Part shown: one piece after another, positions 55,215-63,968 of the stretch
Layout: each line of letters starts with the position of its first letter
Numbering within the stretch: position 1 is the first letter of the stretch
DNA from: Bin55 sp965205965
Lineage (GTDB): Bacteria; Pseudomonadota; Gammaproteobacteria; Pseudomonadales; Azotimanducaceae
Length of the DNA stretch: 64,000 nt
Direction: 5' to 3'
Assembly: GCA_965205965.1 (NCBI GenBank)
Contig: CBDBHT010000008.1
Span: 434,001 to 498,000 of the forward strand
Translations under genes and position numbers: made by a program
Notes under the pieces: generated by a model
The model's database searches: none
The model's input: the letters and a program-made list of their open reading frames with translations, nothing else
What the model was told of the DNA's origin: nothing

Positions 55215-56347
55215 CAATGGCATTCGTTTAGTGATTATTGTCATTCGTTTAAGGAAGTGCCCTTCACCCCTGTATGGAATGCTAGCCCTATGTTGAGTTA
55301 ATCAGCAGTTTTTGCTTGCAGTCTTCTCCCTCGTTGCCACATCTTCACGGGTTTTCGGGATCGTCGTTCGAAGGATCTGCCGGGCCGGAGTCGTTGTCGG
55401 CATCGGATGATGTCGCGAACCACCTGGGTGACCGTTTCCTGTAGCGCGGATGCCTGCTTCAGCAACAGGGCTCTCGATGTCGGCCGCCACCATCGCCAGT
55501 CCGTGCTTGAAATGGGTCTGCCTGCGCGGCTTGCCATGTTCGTGCGGGCTTTCGTTCCATCGATGGTCGCCGTGACCGGAGAACCGCCGGGTCATGGCGT
55601 TCAGGGGGAAGCCGGCATAGAGTTTCTGTTGCACTCCCCGCTCGCTTGGTCCATGGAAGTCTTCCACCTCCATCCGTTGTTTGGACACCTTGTACCATTC
55701 TTCCACGCCCCATCTTGCGCGATACCGCTCCGCCAGTTGCGGGATGGTGTATCGCTTCGAATCCAGCAGGGTGGTTCCGAGGATGAAGACCGTTTTGCCG
55801 ACGAGGTATTTCACCAGCCGAAGGCAGTGTGCACCACAGGTGGCGAGTGTGCCTTTGCGGGGGGCGATCTCCATCACCACATCCTCTCGATCGCCGGGGA
55901 TGAAATGGTCGATGTCGGCACCGGTTTTCCGCTTTATCCCGAACACCGCATGCAGTCCCCGGATCACGTGCACGTGCAGCATCCGTAGACAGGATCCAGG
56001 GCTTTCCCCGCCCTTCGGCGTCCGCCAGCCAAGATGACTGCAGATGGCCGAAGCCAGCTCATCGCGACTCAAGGACGGAAACAGCTCCACCGTCCTCTGA
56101 ATGTCCGCAATCCGACGGCGGGTCAGCCGCCTGCCACAAAATGTGATCGACTTCAGATCCACGATTCTCGAACCCATCCACTTTCCGTCCGAAACAATTC
56201 CATACAGCATAGTTTGCCAAAAAAAATGTCGCAACGCAACCCCTTTTTTTGAACACTCCAAAAAACAGAAACAAGTCCCAGTCAATCAATGGGTTATAGA
56301 AAACCCTCAAAGGCGCAGATCGACTTTTCTCAAACCGAATGCCATTG
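55215..56347 (-). mobile_element. 1.13-kb DruA/IS4-type IS, copy C
   Basis: 1133 bp from CAATGGCATTCG at 55215 to CGAATGCCATTG at 56347. Flanked by the perfect 10-bp repeat GGTGTTGAAG (55205-55214 and 56348-56357), within the ISNCY transposase gene, which is restored by removing it. Confidence 0.9.
55302..56177 (-). CDS. Internally deleted DruA/IS4-type transposase (copy C)
   Basis: The same short fusion as in copies A, B and D: about 291 residues from MGSRIVDLKSITFCG, joining the first 60 or so residues of the DruA-like domain to the DDE C-terminus. Catalytic aspartates are missing; the Y-x2-R-x3-E-x6-K motif is intact. The frame extends upstream to 56285. Kept open in all four copies, which suggests either very recent spread or selection on the short protein. 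Confidence 0.75.
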   Translation of the reverse strand: MGSRIVDLKSITFCGRRLTRRRIADIQRTVELFPSLSRDELASAICSHLGWRTPKGGESPGSCLRMLHVHVIRGLHAVFGIKRKTGADIDHFIPGDREDVVMEIAPRKGTLATCGAHCLRLVKYLVGKTVFILGTTLLDSKRYTIPQLAERYRARWGVEEWYKVSKQRMEVEDFHGPSERGVQQKLYAGFPLNAMTRRFSGHGDHRWNESPHEHGKPRRQTHFKHGLAMVAADIESPVAEAGIRATGNGHPGGSRHHPMPTTTPARQILRTTIPKTREDVATREKTASKNC

Positions 56348-57319
56348 GGTGTTGAAGGGGGAGACCATTCCGGCCTCGGAGAAGATTTTTTCCGTGTTTG
56401 AGGAACACACCCGTTGGATCAGCAAAGGCAAGGCAGGTCGACCGGTCGAGCTGGGGGTGCCCTTGGCGGTGATGGAAGACCAGCATCAGTTCATTCTCGA
56501 CTACCGGATCATGTGGGAGGGTAGCGATGTGGATTCGGCTATCCCGCTGGTGGAGTCTTGCAAGCAACGCTATCCGGAGTTGACGGTCTGCAGCTTCGAC
56601 CGGGGCTTTTACAGTCCCTCCAACCGGAGCCGGTTGGAGCAGATGTTGGAGGTGGCGGCCTTGCCTGCCCAAGGTCGGCTGTCGCCGATAGCGAAAGCAC
56701 GCGAGCGGGAGGCCCGATTCGCGGCGGCCCGCCACCAGAATCCGGCGGTGGAATCGGCGATCCACCACCTGGAAAGCCATGGTCTGGATCGGATCCGAAC
56801 GCACGGACGGAAAGGCTTTGCCCGAACGGTGGCCCTGGCGATTCTGGCAGCCAACCTCCATCGTTTAGGCACGCTGCTGCTGGCCCGGGATCGCAAGCGG
56901 GAGCGACGTCGCTCCCGAGCCCTGCTCCAGGCAGCCTGACCCCTCGGCATCCGCTCCGCAACAGCAGGCTCAACCTCCCGACAACCTGTACGGGCAGGAA
57001 ACTCTTGTCCCGCAGCTGGACGGGAAGCCTCTACGCACCCCAATCAAGCACTCCAACCACCTCAGAACCACACCACGCTACCCAATCGAGCGTTCTGAAA
57101 CGGACGAACGCTCTTTCAATACCATCTACAGACTGGAAATCAGGGGTTTTCTGCCAAACACTAACTAAGCGTAGATTGCCATAACTCATGCTGAAACGCA
57201 AGTGTTTTTTTGAAGAACCCCAAAAGAACCGAATATGTTTCCGTATATCAACCGGTTACACGACATCCTCAAAGACCAGGATCCCTTTCCGCTAATCCGA
57301 ATGCCATTGGGTGTAGATC

Positions 57320-58596
57320 CCGAGGGCGTGGCCGTACAGTTCCGGCCAGTTGCGGAAGGGTACCGCACAGAAACTGCTGCGCAGACATTCCCACGTTGCA
57401 GTTCGGGTATAGCACTGGGCGAAGATTTGCTTCATGACCGGGCAGGCCAATTTCCAGCAGATGCTCGATCAGGAACGCCAGCAGCATCAGTGCCGCGAAG
57501 GTATCCGAGAGGTGCTGGGTTCCGTGTCCGAAGTTGTGTTCCAGGTACTGGACGTTCTTCAGCGTATTGAACGTCTCATTCTCGATCTTCCAGCGGCTGC
57601 GAGCCGCACGGGCCAGTTCGCTGGTGATGCGGATCGAGCGGCAGATCGGTGACCCAGGTGAACGCCCGCCGCGTGTATCCTCGCCGCTCCGAGCTCCGCA
57701 GCACCTGGACCTTCAGATCGGGGTTCGCAGCATTCAGTTCCACCTCCGGCACCACGCGCAGCCGGCGATCCCGCTCCTGCCCTTCGGGCGAGGGATCCGC
57801 AAACCAAGGTGCATCCGAACGATAACGATCCAGCTGAGCCTGCAGATGCAGATGGTCGCCCGCCCGAGCCGCCAGCAGAAAGCGTAGTCCATGCTCCTGA
57901 AGCAGCCGGATCTGGGGGCCCTGGGAGAACAAGCCCATCGGCGATCACGATCAGCTGCATGCGCCGATACAGCGAGGCCAGGACCGGAACCAGCCGGGGC
58001 CAGGCACCTCGCTCGCAGTCGTTCTTCGTCGAGCCATCCCCGTTGCGAACCGCTTCGATCGCCATCGGCAGCACCTGCCGCTGATCCGGATGCACCATCA
58101 CCGCACACAACTGCTGATGGGAGTACGTGGTCGAACCGTTGCGATGCCGAGCCCGCAGACATCACGGATCGTGGACCCGCTGGGAGGAAAAGGTACCGGT
58201 GCCATCCACGGCTACCAGATAATGACCACGCCACGCCGACATCCGCCGCAGCACCTTGCCGCGCTGGCCGCATCGCAGAACCTGCTGAAACGCCCGCCGA
58301 TACCGCACCGGCGAGATCGGATCCAGGCGACGGCGCAGGGTCGTGTCGCAGGAAACCTGCGCCAGACCGTACAGACGACGCAGATTCCTTTCCACCACTG
58401 AATGCCGATGCCTCGTTAGATCAAACCGCAACAGCGAGGCGTGCTTCTCCAGAAACACCGCCAGACCCGACATCAGACAGTCGCCGGTAGAAAACTCCCG
58501 CCCACAAACCTCCTCCACGACCTCCTCAAAAACTTCACGAACCACCCGCAGCAAACCCGGTTTGCTCACGTCCTTGCGCAACTTCAACGCACCCAT
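57320..58596 (-). pseudogene. ISX transposase, frameshifted
   Basis: The start MGALKLRKDVSKPGLLRVVREVFEEVVEE is at 58596. The N-terminal domain runs to 58162 (YLVAVDGTGTFSSQRVHDP with the first catalytic Asp), then the frame shifts near 58160 and again near 57950. The C-terminal parts are in other frames: GLFSQGPQIRLLQEHGLRFLL...LPLD and NETFNTLKNVQYLEHNFGHGTQHLSDTFAALMLLAFLI. The end of the gene lies beyond the inserted element at 51807. Not functional; the miniature at 6815 is a shorter derivative. Confidence 0.75.
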
Positions 58597-58758
58597 CCTT
58601 GGATACCTCGTTTGTCTGGTAACTCTATATTAACCTATCATCCATCCTCAAACGCCACGCCTACGCTCTTGTGATCGCGAAAGCTAATCCACAAAGGCCA
58701 TACCCATAGCGGGGTTGGGGCTATATGGGGAATTGCTGGGGCTCACCATCAGGACATC

Positions 58759-59133
58759 CAATGGCATTCGTTTAGTGAATTTTGCCATTCGGTTAAGGAT
58801 TCTGTCTTGGGCCTTGGTTATCCGCTGATTTTTTATTCCGTTAGCGAGTTGCCGGTGCCGGTGCTCCCCTGCTTCGCTGCCACTTTCCGATCGGTTTTCG
58901 GGATCGCCGCTCATAGGACCGGCCCGGACGGAGCCGTTGCCGACACCGGACGATCTCGCTGACAATACGAGCCACGGTTTCCCGGAGGGCGGATGCATGC
59001 TGAAGTAGCAGGCTCTCGATGTTGGCCGCCACCGCCGCAAGTCCGTGCTTGACATTCGTCTGCATCAGCGGCTTGCCGTCGTTCGGCAGCCCCCCGTTCA
59101 CATGATCCTCGCCATGGTTGGCGAACAGCCGGG
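58759..59133 (-). mobile_element. DruA/IS4-type IS, second long copy: left fragment
   Basis: Begins CAATGGCATTCG at 58759 and matches the left end of the element at 51818 up to GCGAACAGCCGGG, where IS256 copy 2 starts. The remainder resumes at 61751. About 730 bases of the element between these two points are absent. It shares the same terminal C-terminal coding part (FANHGEDHVNGGLPNDGKPLMQT). Confidence 0.85.
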
Positions 59134-59291
59134 GTTGTGTATAAATTTGTCTGCAAAAACGAAAAACGGACTGTAACGACAGACGAATGGTTAGAATCTG
59201 ATGTTTCATCGGGAATGTGGAGTTGCCTGGACGCAATCCCGCATCCAGGCGCGAATCATTCATTACACAATTTATCGAAAAGGAGCAAGAA

Positions 59292-60516
59292 ATGATTCGG
59301 AAAGATTATACGCACAATGCCACGAAGAAGTCGGCATGCCATCATCTGGCGGACGATGAGGAGTTTGTGAGGCGGCTGGTGCAGGAGACGCTCAACGAGG
59401 TTCTGGAGAGTGAAATGACGGAGTTTCTGGGAGCGGGCAAGAGCGAGCGGACGCAGACGCGTCAGGGCTACCGTTCCGGATACTACCGGCGCGATCTGAC
59501 GATGAAGGTGGGTGAGATCGAACTGAGAGTTCCGCAGGAACGCAGCGGCCAGTTCAGCACGCGGGTGTTCGAGCGCTATCAGCGTTCGGAGAAGGCCCTG
59601 GTGGCGGTGCTGTCGGAGATGTATGTGCAGGGGGGGCTCGACGCGTCGGGTGAGCCGACTGGCGGAGGATCTGTGCGGTCACGAGTTTTCGCCGGCGACG
59701 ATCTCGGCCATGGTGTCGAAGCTGGACGCGTCCCTGAAGACGTTTGCGGAACGTCGGCTGGAGGAGGCGTATCCGTATGTGTTGCTGGATGCCCGGTATG
59801 AGAAGGTGCGTGAGGAGGGCTCGGTGCGTTCCCGGGCGGTGCAGATTGCCATCGGGATTGACGGCGAGGGTCGGCGTCAGGTGCTGGCGGCGGAAGTGGC
59901 GAACCGGGAAAGCGAGGGGTCGTGGACGGCATTCCTGTCGCATCTGAAGGGACGTGGCCTGCGGGGAGTCGAGTATGTGGTCTCGGACAGTCATGAGGGA
60001 TTGAAGCATGCGATCTCGAAAGTGTTGCCGACCGCGTTGTGGCAACGGTGCTGCGTCCATTTTCTGCGCAATGCCAGGGACAAACTGTCCCGGAGTGCTG
60101 ATCCCGCGTGTCTGGAGGGTTTGAAACGGTTGTGGGGCTTGTGAGCATGTCGGGGAGGCTCGTGAGGCACTGGGTGCCTGGGTAGCCCGTTGGGGCGATG
60201 AGAAAGGGTTTGGCAGGCTAGTGGAATGGGTCGAGGATCATGTCGAGGAGACGCTGACGGTGTATCGGCTGCCCAGGGAACATCGCCCCTGCGGATGAAG
60301 TCCACGAACATGCTGGAGCGGTACAACGAGGAGCTCCGTCGGCGCACGCGTGTCGTCAGGATCTTCCCGAACGCGGAGTCCTGTCTGCGTCTGATCTTGG
60401 CACTTGCGGCGGAGACCCATGAGCGGTGGCTGACGGGGCAGCGTTATCTATATGGCCGGATCGGCGTGGTTCGCGCATCCGAACCGGAATCCGAGACATG
60501 GCAGGAGGCGGCATGA
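59292..60516 (+). pseudogene. IS256 transposase, frameshifted (copy 2)
   Basis: The frame starts MIRKDYTHNATKKSACHHLADDEEF and runs in one phase to about 59640, where a one-base expansion of the G run (seven G; five in copy 3) shifts it (VQGGLDASG against VQGVSTRRV). It continues in another phase through MVSKLDASLKTFAERRLEEAYPYVLLDARYEKVREEG and SDSHEGLKHAISKVLPT to 60144. A further shift leads to the C-terminal part 60298-60516 (LRMKSTNMLERYNEELRRRTRVVRIFPN...WQEAA). Not functional. Confidence 0.8.
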
Positions 60517-60561
60517 AACGCCCGAATAATTTCGCGCCGAGCGGAGACCCGCCCATATGGG

Positions 60562-61694
60562 CAATGGCATTCGGTTTGAGAAAAGTCGATCTGCGCCTTT
60601 GAGGGTTTTCTATAACCCATTGATTGACTGGGACTTGTTTCTGTTTTTTGGAGTGTTCAAAAAAAGGGGTTGCGTTGCGACATTTTTTTTGGCAAACTAT
60701 GCTGTATGGAATTGTTTCGGACGGAAAGTGGATGGGTTCGAGAATCGTGGATCTGAAGTCGATCACATTTTGTGGCAGGCGGCTGACCCGCCGTCGGATT
60801 GCGGACATTCAGAGGACGGTGGAGCTGTTTCCGTCCTTGAGTCGCGATGAACTGGCTTCGGCCATCTGCAGTCATCTTGGCTGGCGGACGCCGAAGGGCG
60901 GGGAAAGCCCTGGATCCTGTCTACGGATGCTGCACGTGCACGTGATCCGGGGACTGCATGCGGTGTTCGGGATAAAGCGGAAAACCGGTGCCGACATCGA
61001 CCATTTCATCCCCGGCGATCGAGAGGATGTGGTGATGGAGATCGCCTCCCGCAAAGGCACACTCGCCACCTGTGGTGCACACTGCCTTCGGCTGGTGAAA
61101 TACCTCGTCGGCAAAACGGTCTTCATCCTCGGAACCACCCTGCTGGATTCGAAGCGATACACCATCCCGCAACTGGCGGAGCGGTATCGCGCAAGATGGG
61201 GCGTGGAAGAATGGTACAAGGTGTCCAAACAACGGATGGAGGTGGAAGACTTCCATGGACCAAGCGAGCGGGGAGTGAAACAGAAACTCTATGCCGGCTT
61301 CCCCCTGAACGCCATGACCCGGCGGTTCTCCGGTCACGGCGACCATCGATGGAACGAAAGCCCGCACGAACATGGCAAGCCGCGCAGGCAGACCCATTTC
61401 AAGCACGGACTGGCGATGGTGGCGGCCGACATCGAGAGCCCTGTTGCTGAAGCAGGCATCCGCGCTACAGGAAACGGTCACCCAGGTGGTTCGCGACATC
61501 ATCCGATGCCGACAACGACTCCGGCCCGGCAGATCCTTCGAACGACGATCCCGAAAACCCGTGAAGATGTGGCAGCGAGGGAGAAGACTGCAAGCAAAAA
61601 CTGCTGATTAACTCAACATAGGACTGGCATTCCATACAGGGGTGAAGAGCACTTCCTTAAACGAATGACAATGATCACTAAACGAATGCCATTG
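60562..61694 (+). mobile_element. 1.13-kb DruA/IS4-type IS, copy D
   Basis: 1133 bp, in the opposite orientation to the other three. Ends CAATGGCATTCG at 60562 and CGAATGCCATTG at 61694. Flanked by CCCATATGGG (60552-60561 and 61695-61704), the exact centre of the 36-bp IS256 hairpin, whose intact form is at 62657-62692. Confidence 0.9.
60732..61607 (+). CDS. Internally deleted DruA/IS4-type transposase (copy D)
   Basis: Same short fusion frame as the other copies, from MGSRIVDLKSITFCG. It differs at a few residues (ASRKGTL for APRKGTL; RGVKQK for RGVQQK). The IS4 C-terminal signature is intact and the catalytic aspartates are absent. The frame is open upstream to 60624. Confidence 0.75.
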   Translation: MGSRIVDLKSITFCGRRLTRRRIADIQRTVELFPSLSRDELASAICSHLGWRTPKGGESPGSCLRMLHVHVIRGLHAVFGIKRKTGADIDHFIPGDREDVVMEIASRKGTLATCGAHCLRLVKYLVGKTVFILGTTLLDSKRYTIPQLAERYRARWGVEEWYKVSKQRMEVEDFHGPSERGVKQKLYAGFPLNAMTRRFSGHGDHRWNESPHEHGKPRRQTHFKHGLAMVAADIESPVAEAGIRATGNGHPGGSRHHPMPTTTPARQILRTTIPKTREDVAAREKTASKNC

Positions 61695-61750
61695 CCCATA
61701 TGGGCGGGTCTCCGCTCCCACCAGAAATTGCAGAAAATTCTTGACACAAC

Positions 61751-62623
61751 TGGATTTCCTGGTGCAAGGTCTTGAACAGCTGCTCGTCCAGCCTGGCCCG
61801 GGCACTGCAGATGGAGGACGGCGACACCGGAGCCGGCTGTGGCAGTTCGATCCCCATCGTCCGGCACTGCCCCCACAGTTCGGCCAGCGTGGTCGCATAT
61901 CCTGGACGCCCCTTCGAGAACACCAACCGGAAAACGAACAGCACGACCACCAGCGTGTTCAGCACGCGCCGCCGCCGCTGCCAGAGCCAGTCGTGCCGGT
62001 TAGCGACACCCACGAGCGTCTCGACGATGCCGCTCCAGAGCCGGACAAACGTATCCTCCGGAGCCAAGACCGCCACCGGCGGCCTGCGGGAACGGCGTCC
62101 GGATCGACGGGAGCCGCTCAGCAGCACCTGCTTCCAGTCTTTCGTCAGCGGATACAGGTAAACGTCCTTCGGCGTCCTGCCTGCCTCCGATGCACTCGCC
62201 TTGCGTCCCTTCGTCCGGCCAATGCACTGCCAGTTGGCCGCACGGTAGCAGGTCCCCCGGTACTTCGCCGGATCCACAAAGGTCTCCGCCAGTACCGGCT
62301 CCAGGCCGTGCCGCTCCTTCCAGTCCCCGGGCAGCCGCCGAACCGCCATCGACAGGGCCTTCGAGGCTAGATACGGAACCCGAACCCAAGGGAAAATCAG
62401 GAACCGGGAGTTGTTCACCACCCCCTTCAGACGCTTCGCCCGATCCCGATCCCGCCAGCCAATCCAGGCGTCACGACAGGGAAGCCGGGTCGTGCCCGCC
62501 TCAAACAGCAGACAGCCCAGCTTGCGACCCCGACGATCCCGCAGCCAGTAGCGCAGGAAACAGCCGAACGGATGCCGGTAACCCATCTCATGATGCCGAT
62601 CCACCAATTCCTTCCTTCCTTCA
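61751..62623 (-). mobile_element. DruA/IS4-type IS, second long copy: right fragment
   Basis: Matches 52922-53790 of the full element: HQEIQ..LFKTLHQ, then the DruA-like residues KDVYLYPLTKDW and NNSRFLIFPWVRV back to RKELVDRHHEMGYRHPF. It ends at ATTCCTTCCTTC, where IS256 copy 3 begins. It is pinned between two inverted IS256 copies. Confidence 0.82.
61790..62620 (-). pseudogene. DruA/IS4 transposase fragment
   Basis: A frame of about 280 codons covering the end of the DruA-like domain and the start of the DDE domain (VNRLWQRR...RLDEQLFKTLHQEI). It contains an extra RD in WRDRDRAKRLK relative to the long copy. Both ends have been cut off by IS256 insertions, so it cannot function. Confidence 0.75.
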
Positions 62624-62656
62624 GTTGTGTCAAGAATTTTCTGCAATTTTCAGTGG

Positions 62657-62692
62657 GAGCGGAGACCCGCCCATATGGGCGGGTCTCCGCTC
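62657..62692. terminator. Perfect 36-bp hairpin at the IS256 right end
   Basis: GAGCGGAGACCCGCCCAT followed by its exact complement ATGGGCGGGTCTCCGCTC. It sits between the IS256 transposase stop and its right repeat in copies 2 and 3, where a rho-independent terminator would be expected, but no T-run follows. In copy 2 its centre (CCCATATGGG) is the target of copy D. Copy 1 lacks it. Confidence 0.7.
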
Positions 62693-62713
62693 GGCGCGAA
62701 ATTTTCGGGCGTT

Positions 62714-63968
62714 TCATGCCGCCTCCTGCCATGTCTCGGATTCCGGTTCGGATGCGCGAACCACGCCGATCCGGCCATATAGATAACGCTGCCCCGTCAG
62801 CCACCGCTCATGGGTCTCCGCCGCAAGTGCCAAGATCAGACGCAGACAGGACTCCGCGTTCGGGAAGATCCGGACGACACGCGTGCGCCGGCGGAGCTCC
62901 TCGTTGTACCGCTCCAGCATGTTCGTGGACTTCATCCGCAGGGGCGATGTTCCCTGGGCAGCCGATACACCGTCAGCGTCTCCTCGACATGATCCTCGAC
63001 CCATTCCACTAGCCTGCCAAACCCTTTCTCATCGCCCCAACGGGCTACCCAGGCACCCAGTGCCTCACGAGCCTCCCCGACATGCTCACAGCCCCCCACA
63101 ACCGTTTCAAACCCTCCAGACACGCGGGATCAGCACTCCGGGACAGTTTGTCCCTGGCATTGCGCAGAAAATGGACGCAGCACCGTTGCCACAACGCGGT
63201 CGGCAACACTTTCGAGATCGCATGCTTCAATCCCTCATGACTGTCCGAGACCACATACTCGACTCCCCGCAGGCCACGTCCCTTCAGATGCGAGAGGAAT
63301 TCCGTCCACGACCCCTCGCTTTCCCGGTTCGCCACTTCCACCGCCAGCACCTGACGCCGACCCTCGCCGTCAATCCCGATGGCAATCTGCACTGCCCGGG
63401 AACGCACCGAGCCCTCCTCACGCACCTTCTCATACCGGGCATCCAGCAACACATACGGATACGCCTCCTCCAGCCGACGTTCCGCAAACGCCTTCAGGGA
63501 CGCGTCCAGCTTCGACACCATGGCCGAGATCGTCGCCGGCGAAAACTCGTGACCGCACAGACCCTCCGCCAGTCGGCTCACCCGACGCGTCGAGACCCCC
63601 TGCACATACATCTCCGACAGCACCACCACCAGGGCCTTCTCCGAACGCTGATAGCGCTCGAACACCCGCGTGCTGAACTGGCCGCTGCGTTCCTGCGGAA
63701 CTCTCAGTTCGATCTCGCCCACCTTCATCGTCAGATCGCGCCGGTAGTATCCGGAACGGTAGCCCTGACGCGTCCGCGTCCGCTCGCTCTTGCCCGCTCC
63801 CAGAAACTCCGTCATCTCACTCTCCAGAACCTCGTTGAGCGTCTCCTGCACCAGCCGCCTCACAAACTCCTCATCGTCCGCCAGATGATGGCATGCCAAC
63901 TTCTTCGTGGCATTGTGCGTATAATCTTTCCGAATCATTTCTTGCTCCTTTTCAATAAATTGTGTCAT
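62714..63968 (-). pseudogene. IS256 transposase, frameshifted (copy 3)
   Basis: The N-terminal 300 residues are in one frame from 63968 (MTQFIEKEQEMIRKDYTHNATKKLACHHLADDEEF) to 63045, including MYVQGVSTRRVSRL, VLLDARYEKV and VVSDSHEGLKHAI. Near 63060-63100 the frame shifts (GAVSMSG against GCEHVGE). Another phase carries the middle part ARWGDEKGFGRLVEWV, and the C-terminal end LRMKSTNMLERY...WQEAA is at 62950-62714. The breakpoints differ from those of copies 1 and 2. It is the least damaged copy. Confidence 0.8.

Larger units (their letters stand above)
54363..56939 (+). pseudogene. ISNCY-type transposase split by copy C
   Basis: The frame begins MRDWERGKQQIRLGEVPIEKI at 54363 and is open to 55214, where copy C intervenes (VRRVLK). 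It resumes at 56348 with GVLKGETIPASEKIFSVFE and ends LLQAA at 56939. Without the IS and one target repeat the frame is continuous at 477 residues. It carries LDLKSRDDIPVVLRGLQAVY, NGRPGMPLWSMLVLAVLKEG, DSFVVETDVRFPTGLGLLWDATRV, GKAGRPVELGVPL, CSFDRGFYSP and NPAVESAIHHLESHG. It would be active if the IS excised exactly. Confidence 0.85.
54193..57163 (+). mobile_element. ISNCY-type element, copy 2, carrying copy C of the 1.13-kb IS
   Basis: Terminal repeats TAGTGTCTGGCAGGAAAC at 54193 and GTTTTCTGCCAAACACTA ending at 57163 (near-perfect inverse). Inserted in the right arm of the DruA/IS4 element. Removing the 1.13-kb IS and one 10-bp repeat leaves about 1.83 kb, the same as copy 1. The exact ends may lie a few bases further out. 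Confidence 0.82.
51818..57309 (-). mobile_element. Full-length DruA/IS4-type IS, split by ISNCY copy 2
   Basis: Begins CAATGGCATTCG at 51818 and ends CGAATGCCATTG at 57309. The 10-bp target repeat GGTGTAGATC flanks both ends. The DNA 54193-57163 inside is a later ISNCY insertion, so the element itself is about 2.5 kb. The 146-base right arm (57164-57309) has the same architecture as the right ends of the 1.13-kb copies. It carries the 733-residue transposase gene. The transposase is whole, although the element's right arm has been displaced by 3 kb. Confidence 0.85.
51554..58738 (-). mobile_element. IS4-like element ISX, split by nested insertions
   Basis: Terminal repeats CAGCAATTCCCCGTATAG at 51554-51571 and its near-perfect inverse CTATATGGGGAATTGCTG at 58721-58738 (one mismatch). 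Inside, sequence from 51572-51817 and 57320-58720 is ISX; 51818-57309 is a later insertion flanked by a 10-bp target repeat GGTGTAGATC (51808-51817, 57310-57319). With the insertion removed ISX is about 1.68 kb. Its left part matches the 3' half of the ISX miniature at 6815-7711. Confidence 0.85.
59134..61750 (+). mobile_element. IS256-family element, copy 2, carrying copy D of the 1.13-kb IS
   Basis: The left inverted repeat GTTGTGTATAAATTTGTCTG at 59134 and the right repeat GAATTTTCTGCA-like ...AATTCTTGACACAAC ending at 61750 are imperfect inverses. Copy D (60562-61694) with its 10-bp repeat lies in the hairpin between the stop codon and the right repeat. Removal leaves about 1.47 kb, the typical IS256 size. 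Confidence 0.85.
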
